Source of the DNA: Virgibacillus indicus
Lineage (GTDB): Bacteria > Bacillota > Bacilli > Bacillales > Amphibacillaceae
Length of the DNA stretch: 64,000 bases
Assembly: GCF_002266285.1 (NCBI RefSeq)
Contig: NZ_NPMS01000012.1
Location: forward strand, 1 to 64,000
Direction of reading: 5' to 3'
Position 1 is the first letter of the stretch. Every line of letters starts with the position of its first letter. Positions 18,595 through 29,777 of this stretch are shown here, piece after piece. The position numbers were made by a program, and so were the translations under genes. The notes below the pieces were generated by a model. The model was given only the letters and a program-made list of their open reading frames with translations, was not told the origin of the DNA and ran no database searches.

Positions 18595-19095
18595 ATGTCT
18601 GGTGTGATTGAGAAAAAGAAACAACTTGTTGAAGAAATTGCTGATAAATTCCGTGCAAGTCAAACAGTTGTTGTTGTTGACTACCGTGGTCTTGATGTTG
18701 CGCAAGTAACAGACCTGCGCAAACAGCTGCGTGATGCAGGAATCGAGTTCAAAGTTTACAAAAACACAATGACTCGCCGTGCGGTTGAAGCTGCAGAATT
18801 AAGTGAACTGAATGACACATTGGTTGGTCCAACTGCTGTTGCTTTCAGTAATGATGATGTAGTGGCACCTGCCAGAATTATTAATGATTTTGCAAAAGGC
18901 AATGATGCACTGGAAATCAAAGGTGGAGTAATAGAAGGCAAAGTAGCAACACTTGAACAAATCAATGAACTTGCAAGCCTTCCGAATTACGAAGGTATGG
19001 TTTCAATGCTGCTTAGCGTACTTCAAGCACCAATCCGCAACTTTGCATATGCAACAAAATCTGTTGCAGATCAAAAAGAAGAACAAGGCGCGTAA
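18595..19095 (+). CDS. rplJ: Ribosomal protein L10
   Basis: 166-residue base of the L12 stalk. The N-terminal domain binds 23S rRNA and L11 ([34 protein letters not shown]) and the C-terminal helix holds L12 dimers. Starts at ATG 18595 after AGGAGGTGG. Followed by a 208-base gap containing a structured repeat element before rplL. Confidence 0.98.
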   Translation: MSGVIEKKKQLVEEIADKFRASQTVVVVDYRGLDVAQVTDLRKQLRDAGIEFKVYKNTMTRRAVEAAELSELNDTLVGPTAVAFSNDDVVAPARIINDFAKGNDALEIKGGVIEGKVATLEQINELASLPNYEGMVSMLLSVLQAPIRNFAYATKSVADQKEEQGA

Positions 19096-19136
19096 ACGAA
19101 CGCCTATATATTTAAAATAGAGGTTTAAAAGGAGGA

Positions 19137-19262
19137 TAAAAAGGACCGAGAAGTTCGAGGCGACGTAGCTTTGAGTACCGGAACGTATGCAATTAATACG
19201 TGAGGAACGAAAAGCAAGTCAACGAAGAAATTCGAAGTGTCATTTTTACCGGACTTTTTAAA
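19137..19262. repeat. Large imperfect palindromic element between rplJ and rplL
   Basis: Nested complementary blocks: GACGTAGCTTT (19163 region) with AAAGCAAGTC (19212 region), GAACGTAT with ATACGTGAGG around a short loop near 19190, and TTCGAGGCGAC with GTCAACGAAGAAATTCGAA further out. Together they form a ~120-base stem-loop. The high content of GAA/CGA motifs is unlike the flanking genes. It resembles dispersed intergenic elements of Bacillaceae, but membership in a named family is not established here. Confidence 0.65.
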
Positions 19263-19303
19263 CAACTGATAAAAACTAAAATGAAATCAGGAGGAAATAT
19301 ATC

Positions 19304-19669
19304 ATGACTAAAGAACAAATCATTGATGCGATTAAAGAAATGTCAGTACTGGATTTAAACGATCTGGTAAAAGCAATTGAAGAAGAATTTGGAGTAACAG
19401 CTGCAGCACCAGTTGCAGTAGCAGGTGGAGCGGGAGCTGGAGAAGCTGCTGAAGAACAAACTGAATTTGATGTAGTACTTACAGGTGCTGGAGCATCAAA
19501 AATCAAAGTTGTTAAAGCTGTTCGTGAAATCACTGGTCTTGGTCTTAAAGACGCAAAAGACATGGTTGATAATGCACCAAAAGCAATCAAAGAAGCTGTA
19601 TCAAAAGAAGAAGCTGAAGAAGTTAAAGAAAAACTTGCAGAAGCTGGCGCTGAAGTAGAAGTTAAATAA
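19304..19669 (+). CDS. rplL: Ribosomal protein L7/L12
   Basis: 121-residue multicopy stalk protein that recruits and stimulates EF-Tu, EF-G, IF2 and RF3. N-terminal dimerisation helices, an alanine/glycine-rich hinge (about 42-55), and the conserved C-terminal domain ([20 protein letters not shown]). ATG after CAGGAGGAAA. Made in excess over L10, which the separate binding site allows. Confidence 0.98.
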   Translation: MTKEQIIDAIKEMSVLDLNDLVKAIEEEFGVTAAAPVAVAGGAGAGEAAEEQTEFDVVLTGAGASKIKVVKAVREITGLGLKDAKDMVDNAPKAIKEAVSKEEAEEVKEKLAEAGAEVEVK

Positions 19670-19684
19670 ATTTATTTTCAATCT

Positions 19685-19714
19685 GAGCTCGTCGTCCTGC
19701 GGCGGGCTCTTTAA
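19685..19714 (+). terminator. Probable terminator after rplL
   Basis: 10-bp stem GAGCTCGTCG / CGGCGGGCTC including G-U pairs, followed only by TTTAA. The short T run makes partial read-through likely. Confidence 0.65.
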
Positions 19715-19784
19715 CACAATTATGTTAACCCCATCCTTGGGGCATTACATATCTTCGCAAATCTATTAAAAAAGTAGGTGCCAA

Positions 19785-20396
19785 ATGTCTGAGCATTACT
19801 TTTCGCAAAAACCTCAATCTAAAAGTTCACCCAAGAAATGGAATTATCAATTAAGAGGAAAAGTATATACATTTGCCAGTGATGTTGGTGTTTTTTCTAA
19901 AGATGAAGTAGATTTTGGCTCGCGATTACTGATTGAGCAGTTTCGTGCACCTGAAATTGCTGGTGACTTTTTAGACCTTGGATGCGGCTATGGTCCGGTA
20001 GGGATTGCACTTGCGGATCATTTTCAGGATCGTATGGTCATGATGGTTGATGTGAATGAACGCGCGCTGTCATTAGCCAAACAAAATGCTGAACACAACC
20101 AGGTTGAAAATGTTGAAATCGCAGAAAGTGATGGGTTATCCAATACAGGTAACCGCAAATTCGCTGCAGTTATAACAAATCCGCCGATCCGGGCAGGAAA
20201 AAAAGTAGTGCATCGCATGTTTGAAGACTCAAGAGATGCATTAATGGAAAATGGAGAATTATGGGTAGTTATTCAAAAGAAACAAGGAGCCCCATCTGCA
20301 AAAGAAAAACTGAAAGAGCTGTTTGGAAATGCAGAAGTTTCTGCAAGGGATAAGGGCTATTTTATATTGAAAGCTACTAAATATTTGACCCCGTAA
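19785..20396 (+). CDS. Class I SAM-dependent methyltransferase (RsmC-like, YbxB)
   Basis: 203-residue methyltransferase of the RsmC/RlmG type. SAM-binding motif I DLGCGYGPVGIAL and the catalytic NPPIRAGK motif that marks enzymes methylating the exocyclic amino group of guanine. It lacks the extra N-terminal domain of E. coli RsmC. Always found between rplL and rpoB in Bacillus (ybxB); the substrate is probably rRNA but is not shown by sequence. Confidence 0.9.
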   Translation: MSEHYFSQKPQSKSSPKKWNYQLRGKVYTFASDVGVFSKDEVDFGSRLLIEQFRAPEIAGDFLDLGCGYGPVGIALADHFQDRMVMMVDVNERALSLAKQNAEHNQVENVEIAESDGLSNTGNRKFAAVITNPPIRAGKKVVHRMFEDSRDALMENGELWVVIQKKQGAPSAKEKLKELFGNAEVSARDKGYFILKATKYLTP

Positions 20397-20401
20397 TTTC
20401 C

Positions 20402-20551
20402 TTGTGATAAGATAGGTAAATGCTAACATGGCGATTCTTTTGTCAAGGGGGATTTTCATGGTAAATGAAACGTATATTTAACAGGCTTTCGGGGACAATG
20501 GTAAAATCGAGAAAATTAAAGGATGGGGTTTTTTGTCTAAAAGCCTTTTTT
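20402..20551 (+). promoter_or_regulatory. Possible leader peptide and attenuator upstream of rpoB
   Basis: Possible promoter TTGTGA (20402-20407), 16-base spacer, TAACAT (20424-20429). A seven-codon frame (20458-20481, peptide MVNETYI) begins nine bases after an AAGGGGG site. Two bases after its stop starts a long stem, AGGCTTT (20483-20489) and GGACAA with TTGTC and AAAGCCT (20540-20546), ending in a T run. This layout resembles translation-dependent attenuation, but the stem has a large loop and the reading frame is tiny. The remaining 20552-20810 is non-coding and AT-rich. Confidence 0.45.
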
Positions 20552-20810
20552 CTATTTCATTTTATATGTTGAATCGGTTGCCAATGGGATATGCGAACCT
20601 CTCAGGTAAAAGATATTTATAGGGACGCTTGTAATTCTTTCAAATTACAGGTTTGTTCGGTATGTTTGTGAAAATTATAGGGTAATAAGTTATAGTAGGA
20701 TTCGAAAAGCAGAACTGAAAAGGAACTTTCAGCAATGTTTTTCTTAATATAATAACCACATTAAACAGGTTTATCATCTGTAAAAATGTTTGATTTAAGG
20801 GGTGAAGCAG

Positions 20811-23800
20811 TTGACAGGTCAACTAGTTCAGTATGGACGGCACCGCCAGCGCAGGAGCTATGCGCGCATCAGTGAAGTGTTAGAGTTGCCAAATCTAATC
20901 GAAATCCAAACCGCTTCTTATGAATGGTTTATGGAAGAAGGTTTGAAGGAAATGTTTCAGGACATTTCTCCGATTGAAGACTTTACAGGAAACCTATCAC
21001 TGGAGTTTGTTGATTATAGTTTAGGTGAGTCAAAATATCCTGTAGATGAATCAAAGGAAAGAGACGTCACTTACAATGCTCCGTTACGCGTGAAGGTTCG
21101 TTTAATTAATAATGAAACCGGCGAAGTAAAAGAGCAAGAAGTATTCATGGGAGATTTCCCGCTTATGACAGATACAGGAACGTTTATCATTAATGGGGCG
21201 GAACGAGTTATCGTTTCCCAGCTTGTACGTTCACCAAGTGTCTATTATAACGAAAAAATCGATAAAAACGGAAAAAGGGGCGTCGCAGCAACTGTTATTC
21301 CAAACCGTGGTGCATGGCTGGAATTTGAAACAGATGCGAAGGATGTTGTCTATGTCCGGATTGATCGTACCCGTAAGCTTCCAATTACCGTGCTTTTGCG
21401 TGCGCTTGGATTCGGAACAGATCAGGAAATTATCGATTTGCTTGGAGATAATGAATACCTTAAAAATACACTTGAAAAAGACAACACAGAAACTACTGAA
21501 AAAGCGTTGCTTGAAATCTATGAGCGCCTGCGCCCTGGAGAACCTCCAACGGTTGAAAATGCAAAGAGCTTATTAGTATCCCGCTTTTTTGATCCAAAAC
21601 GATACGACCTTGCACATGTTGGTCGTTATAAGATAAATAAGAAACTGCACATTAAAAATCGTTTGTTTAACCAGGTTCTTGCAGAAACAGTTGTTGATTC
21701 GGAAACTGGTGAAGTTTTAGCGCAAAAAGGCGATAAGCTGGAGCGTAAACTATTAAATAAACTTATCCCATATTTTGAGAGAGAAGAAGAAAAACTTGGT
21801 GAAAGAATGCTTGAGCCACATGATGGGGTTCTTGAAGACCAGATTTCTCTTCAATCCATTAAAATTGTTGACCCAACTGACCCTGCTGGTGAAAGAGAAC
21901 TCAACGTTATCGGTAACGGCAGTGTGGATAGAAGCATTAAGAATATAACCCCAGCTGATATTTTATCAGCCATCAGCTATTTCTTTAACTTGCTCCACCG
22001 TGTTGGTGATACAGATGACATTGATCATCTTGGAAACCGGAGACTCCGCTCTGTTGGAGAATTATTGCAGAATCAATTCCGTATTGGTTTGTCCCGTATG
22101 GAACGTGTTGTACGCGAAAGAATGTCTATTCAGGATACTTCCAGTGTAACACCACAGCAATTAATTAATATTCGTCCTGTGATTGCTTCGATAAAAGAGT
22201 TCTTTGGAAGCTCACAGCTGTCTCAATTTATGGATCAGACGAATCCATTAGCAGAACTTACACATAAACGCCGTTTATCAGCACTTGGACCTGGTGGTTT
22301 AACTCGTGAACGTGCCGGCTTTGAAGTGCGTGATGTTCACTACTCCCATTATGGCCGGATGTGTCCGATTGAAACGCCGGAGGGACCGAACATTGGATTG
22401 ATAAACTCTTTATCAAGTTTTGCGAGAGTTAATAAATTTGGATTTATTGAAACACCATATCGAAGAATTGATCATGAAACCGGAAAAATAACAGCACACA
22501 TCGATTATCTGACAGCTGATGAAGAAGATAATTATGTTGTTGCACAGGCAAATGCTCCTTTAACCGAGGAGAAAACCTTTGCCAACGAAGAGGTTATTGC
22601 CCGTTTCCGTGGGGAGAACACGATTGTTCCGCGAGAACAGATTGATTATATGGATGTTTCTCCTAAACAGGTTGTTTCAGCGGCAACCGCATGTATTCCA
22701 TTCTTGGAAAACGATGACTCCAACCGTGCTTTGATGGGTGCAAACATGCAGCGTCAGGCTGTTCCATTGATGAACCCGGAAGCGCCAATTGTTGGTACTG
22801 GTATGGAGTATGTTGACGGGAAAGATTCTGGTGCTGCAATTATCTGCCGAGGCGAAGGTATAGTTGAACGTGTAGAGGCAAAAGAAATTCACGTCCGCCG
22901 TATATCTGAAGTGGATGGTAAAGAAGTACAGGGCGACGTTGACCGTTATAAAATGCAAAAATATATCCGTTCCAACCAGGGAACGTGCTATAACCAGCGC
23001 CCGATCGTAAGCGAGGGTGACCGGGTAACAAAAGGTGAAATCCTTGCAGACGGTCCTTCCATGGAAGACGGAGAGCTTGCATTAGGCCGCAACGTTCTTG
23101 TTGGATTCATGACATGGGAAGGCTATAACTATGAAGATGCCATCATCATGAGTGAAAGACTTGTAAAAGACGATGTGTATACATCTATTCATATTGAAGA
23201 ATACGAATCTGAAGCTCGTGACACGAAGCTTGGACCGGAAGAAATCACAAGAGATATTCCAAACGTTGGGGAGGAAGCATTGAAGAACCTTAACGAACAT
23301 GGAATCATCCGTGTCGGTGCAGAAGTTACTGATGGTGACATTCTTGTAGGGAAGGTTACTCCAAAAGGGGTTACGGAATTATCAGCAGAAGAACGCCTGC
23401 TTCATGCTATCTTTGGTGAAAAAGCACGTGAAGTTAGAGATACATCATTGCGTGTGCCGCATGGTGCCGGAGGAATCGTTCTGGATGTGAAAATTTTCAA
23501 CCGTGAAGATGGAGATGAGCTTCCACCAGGGGTTAACCAGCTTGTTCGTGCATATATCGTTCAAAAACGTAAAATACACGAGGGAGATAAAATGGCTGGA
23601 CGTCACGGTAACAAAGGTGTAATCTCGAAAATTTTACCAGAAGAAGATATGCCGTTCATGCCTGATGGCACACCTGTTGATATTATGCTTAACCCGTTGG
23701 GTGTTCCATCTCGGATGAATATTGGACAGGTATTTGAGATGCATCTGGGGATGGCAGCGAGACAGCTTGGTATTCATGTTGCATCACCGGTATTTGATGG

Positions 23801-24347
23801 AGCGACCGAGCAGGATGTTTGGGATACGCTTGAAGAAGCAGGTATGCCTAAAGATGCAAAAACAGTCCTGTATGACGGAAGAACAGGAGAACCATTTGAT
23901 AACCGTGTGTCAGTTGGAGTTATGTATATGATCAAACTTGCTCACATGGTTGATGATAAATTACACGCACGCTCTACAGGTCCTTATTCACTTGTTACGC
24001 AGCAGCCACTTGGCGGTAAAGCACAATTTGGCGGGCAGCGTTTTGGTGAGATGGAGGTTTGGGCACTGGAGGCTTATGGTGCAGCATACACACTTCAGGA
24101 AATATTAACTGTTAAATCAGATGATGTTATCGGACGAGTGAAAACGTATGAGTCAATTGTTAAAGGTGACAACGTACCAGAACCTGGTGTACCAGAATCA
24201 TTTAAGGTGCTGATTAAAGAACTGCAGAGTCTGGGCATGGATGTTAAAATGCTCTCCAGTGATGAAGAGGAAATTGACATGCGTGAACTGGAAGAAGAAG
24301 AAACCCAACAGGCAAGCAAGCTTAATTTAGAAGTGGAAGAAAGCTAA
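20811..24347 (+). CDS. rpoB: DNA-directed RNA polymerase subunit beta
   Basis: Catalytic beta subunit, 1178 residues. All conserved blocks are present, from [20 protein letters not shown] to the C-terminal clamp segment [26 protein letters not shown]. The rifampicin pocket reads [15 protein letters not shown] ... [14 protein letters not shown], with the usual sensitive residues. The start is TTG 20811; a GTG at 20802 is in frame but adds a non-family KQL. Shorter than B. subtilis RpoB mainly at the acidic C-terminal tail. Confidence 0.98.
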   Translation: MTGQLVQYGRHRQRRSYARISEVLELPNLIEIQTASYEWFMEEGLKEMFQDISPIEDFTGNLSLEFVDYSLGESKYPVDESKERDVTYNAPLRVKVRLINNETGEVKEQEVFMGDFPLMTDTGTFIINGAERVIVSQLVRSPSVYYNEKIDKNGKRGVAATVIPNRGAWLEFETDAKDVVYVRIDRTRKLPITVLLRALGFGTDQEIIDLLGDNEYLKNTLEKDNTETTEKALLEIYERLRPGEPPTVENAKSLLVSRFFDPKRYDLAHVGRYKINKKLHIKNRLFNQVLAETVVDSETGEVLAQKGDKLERKLLNKLIPYFEREEEKLGERMLEPHDGVLEDQISLQSIKIVDPTDPAGERELNVIGNGSVDRSIKNITPADILSAISYFFNLLHRVGDTDDIDHLGNRRLRSVGELLQNQFRIGLSRMERVVRERMSIQDTSSVTPQQLINIRPVIASIKEFFGSSQLSQFMDQTNPLAELTHKRRLSALGPGGLTRERAGFEVRDVHYSHYGRMCPIETPEGPNIGLINSLSSFARVNKFGFIETPYRRIDHETGKITAHIDYLTADEEDNYVVAQANAPLTEEKTFANEEVIARFRGENTIVPREQIDYMDVSPKQVVSAATACIPFLENDDSNRALMGANMQRQAVPLMNPEAPIVGTGMEYVDGKDSGAAIICRGEGIVERVEAKEIHVRRISEVDGKEVQGDVDRYKMQKYIRSNQGTCYNQRPIVSEGDRVTKGEILADGPSMEDGELALGRNVLVGFMTWEGYNYEDAIIMSERLVKDDVYTSIHIEEYESEARDTKLGPEEITRDIPNVGEEALKNLNEHGIIRVGAEVTDGDILVGKVTPKGVTELSAEERLLHAIFGEKAREVRDTSLRVPHGAGGIVLDVKIFNREDGDELPPGVNQLVRAYIVQKRKIHEGDKMAGRHGNKGVISKILPEEDMPFMPDGTPVDIMLNPLGVPSRMNIGQVFEMHLGMAARQLGIHVASPVFDGATEQDVWDTLEEAGMPKDAKTVLYDGRTGEPFDNRVSVGVMYMIKLAHMVDDKLHARSTGPYSLVTQQPLGGKAQFGGQRFGEMEVWALEAYGAAYTLQEILTVKSDDVIGRVKTYESIVKGDNVPEPGVPESFKVLIKELQSLGMDVKMLSSDEEEIDMRELEEEETQQASKLNLEVEES

Positions 24348-24359
24348 AAAGATAATATA

Positions 24360-24408
24360 TGTGTCCGATAGAGATGAAAGGACGAAGGTTCATTCGCCAT
24401 CGGACACA
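24360..24408. other. Hairpin in the rpoB-rpoC gap
   Basis: Perfect 10-bp inverted repeat TGTGTCCGAT (24360-24369) / ATCGGACACA (24399-24408) in a 217-base rpoB-rpoC gap. No T run follows, so it is not a standard terminator. It may be an RNA processing or stability site. Confidence 0.6.
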
Positions 24409-24564
24409 ATTGCTGCAGTCAGGTTGATTTGTCAAAGGGCAACTGATTTCTTCGCTTTAAAAAGCTGCGGGTTGACTTAAAAAGCGTCAGCCCCCAGTTA
24501 TATATAATGACAGCATATGCTGTGAGCTGTGGAAAAATCGGACACTAAAAGGGAGGTAGGCCCC

Positions 24565-27500
24565 TTGCTGGATGTAAATAACTTTGAATACATGAAAATT
24601 GGTTTGGCTTCACCGGAAAAGATCCGCTCTTGGTCCTATGGTGAGGTAAAAAAACCGGAAACAATTAATTACCGTACATTAAAACCAGAAAAAGATGGGT
24701 TGTTCTGTGAACGAATTTTTGGCCCGACTAAGGACTGGGAATGTCATTGCGGGAAATACAAACGGGTCAGATATAAAGGTGTTGTCTGTGATCGATGTGG
24801 TGTTGAAGTAACCAAAGCAAAAGTAAGACGTGAACGCATGGGTCATATTGAATTAGCAGCTCCTGTATCACATATTTGGTATTTCAAAGGAATACCAAGC
24901 CGTATGGGTCTCGTATTGGATATGTCTCCAAGAGCACTTGAGGAAGTAATTTATTTTGCCGCATATATTGTTACGGAAACCGGGAACACACCTTTGGAGA
25001 AAAAGCAGCTTTTATCTGAAAGGGAATACCGGGCATATTATGAAAAATACGGAAAATCCTTTAAAGCTCAAATGGGTGCCGAAGCGATTCGCAAGCTGCT
25101 TCAGGATATCGATATTAAAAAAGAAGTAGATGCATTAAAAGAAGAATTGAAAACTGCACAGGGACAACGCAGAACCCGTGCGATTAAACGACTGGAAGTA
25201 CTCGAATCCTTCCGTAATTCCGGAAATGACACTTCCTGGATGGTGCTTGATGTTCTGCCTGTAATACCACCAGAAATACGCCCAATGGTACAGCTTGATG
25301 GCGGCCGTTTTGCGACTTCTGACTTAAACGATTTATACCGTCGCGTGATTAACCGCAATAATCGTCTGAAACGCTTATTGGATCTTGGGGCGCCAAGTAT
25401 TATCGTACAGAATGAAAAGCGTATGCTGCAGGAAGCGGTGGATGCCCTTATTGATAATGGCCGCCGTGGACGTCCAGTTACCGGTCCAGGAAACAGACCA
25501 TTAAAATCTCTGTCACATATGCTGAAAGGGAAACAAGGCCGTTTCCGCCAAAACTTACTCGGGAAACGCGTGGATTACTCTGGCCGTTCGGTTATTGTAG
25601 TAGGCCCTCATTTGAAAATGTATCAATGTGGTTTGCCGAAAGAAATGGCATTAGAGCTGTTTAAGCCGTTTATTATGAAAGAGCTCGTAGCTAAGGGACT
25701 TGCTCATAATATCAAATCAGCTAAACGTAAAATTGAACGTGTACACCCAGATGTTTGGGATGTGCTGGAAGAAGTAATCAAGGAGCACCCTGTCTTGTTA
25801 AACCGTGCACCAACTCTGCACAGATTAGGAATTCAGGCATTCGAACCAACACTTGTTGAAGGCCGGGCAATTCGCCTGCACCCACTTGTATGTACGGCAT
25901 ATAATGCTGACTTTGATGGTGACCAAATGGCTGTTCATGTTCCTTTATCTGCAGAAGCACAGGCAGAGGCAAGATTGCTAATGCTGGCTGCACAAAACAT
26001 TTTGAATCCAAAAGATGGCAAGCCGGTTGTAACACCATCACAGGATATGGTTTTAGGAAACTATTACCTGACACTGGAAAGAGAAGGTGCTATGGGGGAA
26101 GGGAAAGTCTTCAAAGACCTTAATGAAGCATTGCTCTCCTATCAAAATGGATATGTGCACCTGCATACGAGAGTTGCAGTCCACGCGTCCAGTGTGAATA
26201 ACATAACATTTAATGAAAAACAGCATAATCAGCTATTGCTGACTACTGTCGGCAAACTTATTTTTAACGATATTTTGCCGGATTCGTTCCCGTATATCAA
26301 TGAACCTACAAAAGAAAACCTGGAAGTCAAAACTCCAGAAACGTATTTTGTGGAGAGCGGAACAGATATCAAAGAGGAAATTAAGAAGCGCGATCTTATC
26401 AAGCCGTTTAAAAAAGGATTCCTTGGAGATATCATTGCAGAAGTGTTTAAACGATTCAAAATCACAGAAACATCAAAAATGCTTGATAAAATGAAAGACT
26501 TAGGCTTCAAGTATTCTACAAAAGCAGGTATGACTGTTGGTATTTCAGATATCGTTGTACTTGCCGAAAAAGAAAAGATACTTGATGAGGCACAGGAAAA
26601 GGTTGATAGAGTATCCAAGCAATTCCGCCGCGGGTTAATTACGGACGAAGAACGCTACGACAGAGTTATCGCTATCTGGTCGCAGGCAAAAGATACGATT
26701 CAGGAAAAACTGATGAAATCATTGAGTGACAGAAACCCGATATTTATGATGAGTGACTCCGGAGCAAGGGGTAACGCATCTAACTTTACCCAGCTTGCTG
26801 GTATGCGTGGTTTAATGGCTAACCCGGCTGGAGAAATCATTGAACTCCCGATTAAATCAAGCTTCCGTGAAGGGTTAACAGTTCTGGAATACTTTATCTC
26901 CACGCACGGTGCACGTAAAGGACTTGCTGATACCGCGCTGAAAACTGCAGATTCTGGTTACCTGACACGCCGTCTTGTTGATGTTGCACAGGATGTCATC
27001 GTCCGTGAAGCGGATTGTGGAACAGATCGTGGACTGACGGTTTCAGCTTTAATGGATGGAACGGAAATGATCGAACCATTGCTTGACCGTTTGATCGGCC
27101 GGACTGCATTCCGTACTGTGAAGCATCCTGAAACAAATGAGGAAATTGTCGGATTTGATGAGCTTATTTCAGAGGATCAGGCAAAACAAATCATTGAAGC
27201 AGGAATTGAGGATGTAACAATCCGTTCGGCATTTACTTGTAATACGAAACATGGTGTTTGTCAGAAATGCTATGGACGAAACCTTGCAACAGGTTCTGAT
27301 GTTGAGGTTGGAGAAGCTGTAGGTATTATTGCAGCCCAATCCATCGGTGAACCAGGTACACAGCTAACCATGCGTACTTTCCATACAGGTGGGGTTGCTG
27401 GTGACGATATTACACAGGGTCTGCCGCGTATTCAGGAACTCTTTGAAGCGAGAAATCCAAAAGGGCAGGCAGTTATCAGTGAGATTTACGGTACTGTCCA

Positions 27501-28176
27501 TGAAATAAATGAAGTAAAAGATAAGCAGGAAATCGTCATCCAGGGTGAAGTGGAACAACGAGCATATGCCGTACCATATAATGCTCGTATGAAAGTCACT
27601 GTTGGCGATGAAGTAATTGCAGGTCAGGAGCTGACAGAAGGCTCTGTTGACCCAAAAGACCTATTACGTGTTCAAGGTGTCGAAGGTGTTCAGGATTATC
27701 TGCTGCGTGAGGTACAACGTGTATACCGCATGCAAGGTGTTGAGATTGGCGATAAGCACGTAGAAGTGATGGTTCGCCAAATGCTGCGGAAAATCCGTGT
27801 AACAGATGCTGGGGATACAGATGTTCTCCCAGGATCATTGCTTGAACTGCATCAGTTCAGGGATGCAAACAAAAAAGTATTAACTGATGATTTGCAGCCA
27901 GCAATAGGGAAGCCGGTATTGCTTGGTATCACGAAAGCTTCCCTGGAAACTGACTCATTCTTGTCAGCTGCATCCTTCCAGGAGACTACAAGAGTTCTTA
28001 CAGATGCAGCGATTAAAGGCAAGCGCGATGAACTGCTTGGTCTGAAGGAAAATGTTATTATTGGTAAGCTTGTTCCAGCAGGCACCGGAATGCAGCGCTA
28101 CCGCACTGTAAAAGGTTCTCTGGATGAGATAGAAGAGATTATTGAAGAAGCGGAAGAAACAGAAACGGTTCAATAA
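24565..28176 (+). CDS. rpoC: DNA-directed RNA polymerase subunit beta'
   Basis: Catalytic beta-prime subunit, 1203 residues. N-terminal zinc ribbon ([20 protein letters not shown]), the active-site magnesium motif [12 protein letters not shown], bridge helix and trigger loop regions ([22 protein letters not shown]), and the second zinc site (CGTDRG ... [13 protein letters not shown]). Start TTG 24565, seven bases after GGGAGGT; a GTG at 24529 in frame has no matching family N-terminus. Confidence 0.98.
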   Translation: MLDVNNFEYMKIGLASPEKIRSWSYGEVKKPETINYRTLKPEKDGLFCERIFGPTKDWECHCGKYKRVRYKGVVCDRCGVEVTKAKVRRERMGHIELAAPVSHIWYFKGIPSRMGLVLDMSPRALEEVIYFAAYIVTETGNTPLEKKQLLSEREYRAYYEKYGKSFKAQMGAEAIRKLLQDIDIKKEVDALKEELKTAQGQRRTRAIKRLEVLESFRNSGNDTSWMVLDVLPVIPPEIRPMVQLDGGRFATSDLNDLYRRVINRNNRLKRLLDLGAPSIIVQNEKRMLQEAVDALIDNGRRGRPVTGPGNRPLKSLSHMLKGKQGRFRQNLLGKRVDYSGRSVIVVGPHLKMYQCGLPKEMALELFKPFIMKELVAKGLAHNIKSAKRKIERVHPDVWDVLEEVIKEHPVLLNRAPTLHRLGIQAFEPTLVEGRAIRLHPLVCTAYNADFDGDQMAVHVPLSAEAQAEARLLMLAAQNILNPKDGKPVVTPSQDMVLGNYYLTLEREGAMGEGKVFKDLNEALLSYQNGYVHLHTRVAVHASSVNNITFNEKQHNQLLLTTVGKLIFNDILPDSFPYINEPTKENLEVKTPETYFVESGTDIKEEIKKRDLIKPFKKGFLGDIIAEVFKRFKITETSKMLDKMKDLGFKYSTKAGMTVGISDIVVLAEKEKILDEAQEKVDRVSKQFRRGLITDEERYDRVIAIWSQAKDTIQEKLMKSLSDRNPIFMMSDSGARGNASNFTQLAGMRGLMANPAGEIIELPIKSSFREGLTVLEYFISTHGARKGLADTALKTADSGYLTRRLVDVAQDVIVREADCGTDRGLTVSALMDGTEMIEPLLDRLIGRTAFRTVKHPETNEEIVGFDELISEDQAKQIIEAGIEDVTIRSAFTCNTKHGVCQKCYGRNLATGSDVEVGEAVGIIAAQSIGEPGTQLTMRTFHTGGVAGDDITQGLPRIQELFEARNPKGQAVISEIYGTVHEINEVKDKQEIVIQGEVEQRAYAVPYNARMKVTVGDEVIAGQELTEGSVDPKDLLRVQGVEGVQDYLLREVQRVYRMQGVEIGDKHVEVMVRQMLRKIRVTDAGDTDVLPGSLLELHQFRDANKKVLTDDLQPAIGKPVLLGITKASLETDSFLSAASFQETTRVLTDAAIKGKRDELLGLKENVIIGKLVPAGTGMQRYRTVKGSLDEIEEIIEEAEETETVQ

Positions 28177-28179
28177 CAA

Positions 28180-28256
28180 AAATAATGCGGAAGCGGCTGC
28201 GCCAAGATCAAAGGGGAAGCTCTTTGAGGGTCGGCTGCTTCCTTACCACATTATTT
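28180..28256. other. Long hairpin between rpoC and rplGB
   Basis: AATAATG, GGAAGC and GC (28181-28198) pair with GC, GCTTCC and CATTATT (about 28232-28255), leaving an internal loop of ~35 bases. No T run follows, so termination after rpoC would be weak or absent. Confidence 0.55.
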
Positions 28257-28304
28257 AGAAACAAGTAAATCAATCGAGAGTACTAAAAATATTGCCATTT
28301 TGTG

Positions 28305-28333
28305 TTGACATTAAAAAAAACGGATGGTAGAAT
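28305..28333 (+). promoter_or_regulatory. rplGB-rpsL promoter
   Basis: Consensus TTGACA (28305-28310), 17-base spacer, TAGAAT (28328-28333). It probably starts the rplGB-rpsL-rpsG-fusA-tuf transcript. Confidence 0.88.
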
Positions 28334-28379
28334 ATTCAAGGTGCTTCCGATAATGCTTGTTGCTTTGGAGGATATGAGG

Positions 28380-28631
28380 ATGTCTTATGAAAAAGTAACA
28401 CAAGTTAAGTCAAATGTAATTATCGGAACAAAACAAACGCTTAAAGCCATGAGAAATGGTGAAATAAGTGAAGTGTTTGTTGCTGGTGATGCTGATCAGC
28501 ATATAACACAAAAGGTAGTTAGTTTAGCGAACGAGTTAGACATACCTTGTTGGCGGGTAGATTCTATGGAGAAGCTGGGTGCTGCCTGCGGTATTGAAGT
28601 CGGTGCATCTTCGGTGGCAGTTAAGCGGTAA
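28380..28631 (+). CDS. rplGB: L7Ae-family RNA-binding protein YbxF (ribosomal L7Ae-like)
   Basis: 83-residue protein of the L7Ae/L30e/S12e fold that binds kink-turn RNA. Family signatures: [28 protein letters not shown] and [14 protein letters not shown]. The B. subtilis counterpart YbxF binds ribosomes and k-turns. Three in-frame starts exist; ATG 28380, eight bases after GGAGG, gives the family N-terminus MSYEKV. First gene ahead of rpsL, as in Bacillus. Confidence 0.94.
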   Translation: MSYEKVTQVKSNVIIGTKQTLKAMRNGEISEVFVAGDADQHITQKVVSLANELDIPCWRVDSMEKLGAACGIEVGASSVAVKR

Positions 28632-28785
28632 GCTATTGACAGGATGATTTCTGTTGATGCTTTGTTTTTTGCCAAAAGATGAACCACCTGGATGTGTGGG
28701 ATTACAAACTGGCTTCCTGGCCTGTACTGTCAGCTTTCATTTTCTAAACGAAACATGTATTTTTTCAGAAGGGAGGATAAATTCA

Positions 28786-29199
28786 ATGCCTACAATTAAT
28801 CAGCTTGTACGTAAAGGTCGCATAAGCAAACCTAAAAAATATGACTCTCCTGCACTTAACAGAGGGTACAATAGTTTTAAGAAAAAGATTACGAACCAAA
28901 ACTCACCGCAAAAACGCGGCGTTTGTACTCGTGTTGGTACATTGACACCAAAAAAACCGAACTCTGCACTTCGTAAATATGCACGTGTTCGTTTGTCAAA
29001 CAACATGGAAGTGACTGCATACATTCCTGGAATTGGACACAATTTACAGGAGCACAGTGTTGTATTGCTTCGTGGAGGCCGTGTGAAAGACTTGCCAGGG
29101 GTACGTTATCACATTGTGCGCGGTGCACTTGATACAGCAGGTGTAGAAGGCCGTATGCAAGGCCGTTCTAAATACGGTGCAAAAAAACCTAAAAAATAA
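28786..29199 (+). CDS. rpsL: Ribosomal protein S12
   Basis: 137-residue decoding-centre protein. [11 protein letters not shown] with both lysines of the streptomycin-site loop unchanged, and the second loop [16 protein letters not shown]; it thus looks streptomycin sensitive at this target. ATG 28786 after GGGAGGA; the upstream extension to 28654 is not family-like. Confidence 0.98.
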   Translation: MPTINQLVRKGRISKPKKYDSPALNRGYNSFKKKITNQNSPQKRGVCTRVGTLTPKKPNSALRKYARVRLSNNMEVTAYIPGIGHNLQEHSVVLLRGGRVKDLPGVRYHIVRGALDTAGVEGRMQGRSKYGAKKPKK

Positions 29200-29268
29200 G
29201 TTTTTAAAATAATATGCCGAAAAACCATTAGTTTTTAAGGCAGCACAGATAAGAAAGGAGGATGACAT

Positions 29269-29739
29269 ATGCCACGTAAAGGACCAGTACCTAAGCGCGA
29301 TGTCTTGCCGGATCCGCTTTATAATTCAAAATTAGTAACTCGTTTAATCAACCAGATCATGATTGATGGTAAGCGGGGTAAAGCACAAAAAATTCTTTAT
29401 AATGCATTTGAACTTGTTGGCCAAAGAAGCGGACAAAATGCAATGGAAGTTTTTGAACAAGCAATGAAAAATGTAATGCCAGTACTTGAGGTTCGTGCAC
29501 GCCGAGTTGGTGGTTCAAACTACCAAGTGCCAATGGAGGTTCGTCCAGAACGCCGTCAAGCACTAGGCCTGCGCTATATCGTTAACTACTCACGCCTTCG
29601 CGGAGAAAAAACAATGGAAGAACGTCTTGCTAATGAAATCCTGGATGCTTCCAACAACACTGGAGCAGCAGTTAAGAGACGCGAAGAAATGCATAAAATG
29701 GCAGAAGCGAATAAAGCATTTGCTCACTATCGCTGGTAA
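29269..29739 (+). CDS. rpsG: Ribosomal protein S7
   Basis: 156-residue primary assembly protein of the 30S head, contacting exit-site tRNA and mRNA. Recognised by [16 protein letters not shown] at the N-terminus and [20 protein letters not shown] in the middle. ATG after AAAGGAGGATGAC; 69 bases after rpsL. Confidence 0.98.
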   Translation: MPRKGPVPKRDVLPDPLYNSKLVTRLINQIMIDGKRGKAQKILYNAFELVGQRSGQNAMEVFEQAMKNVMPVLEVRARRVGGSNYQVPMEVRPERRQALGLRYIVNYSRLRGEKTMEERLANEILDASNNTGAAVKRREEMHKMAEANKAFAHYRW

Positions 29740-29777
29740 AATAATCAATAGTTTTTTAATAGGAAGGAGAAGAATAC

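Noticed and set aside
24472..24508. TTGACT and TATAAT ahead of rpoC as a promoter
   Set aside because: The spacer is 25 bases, too long for sigma-A; no better pairing found.
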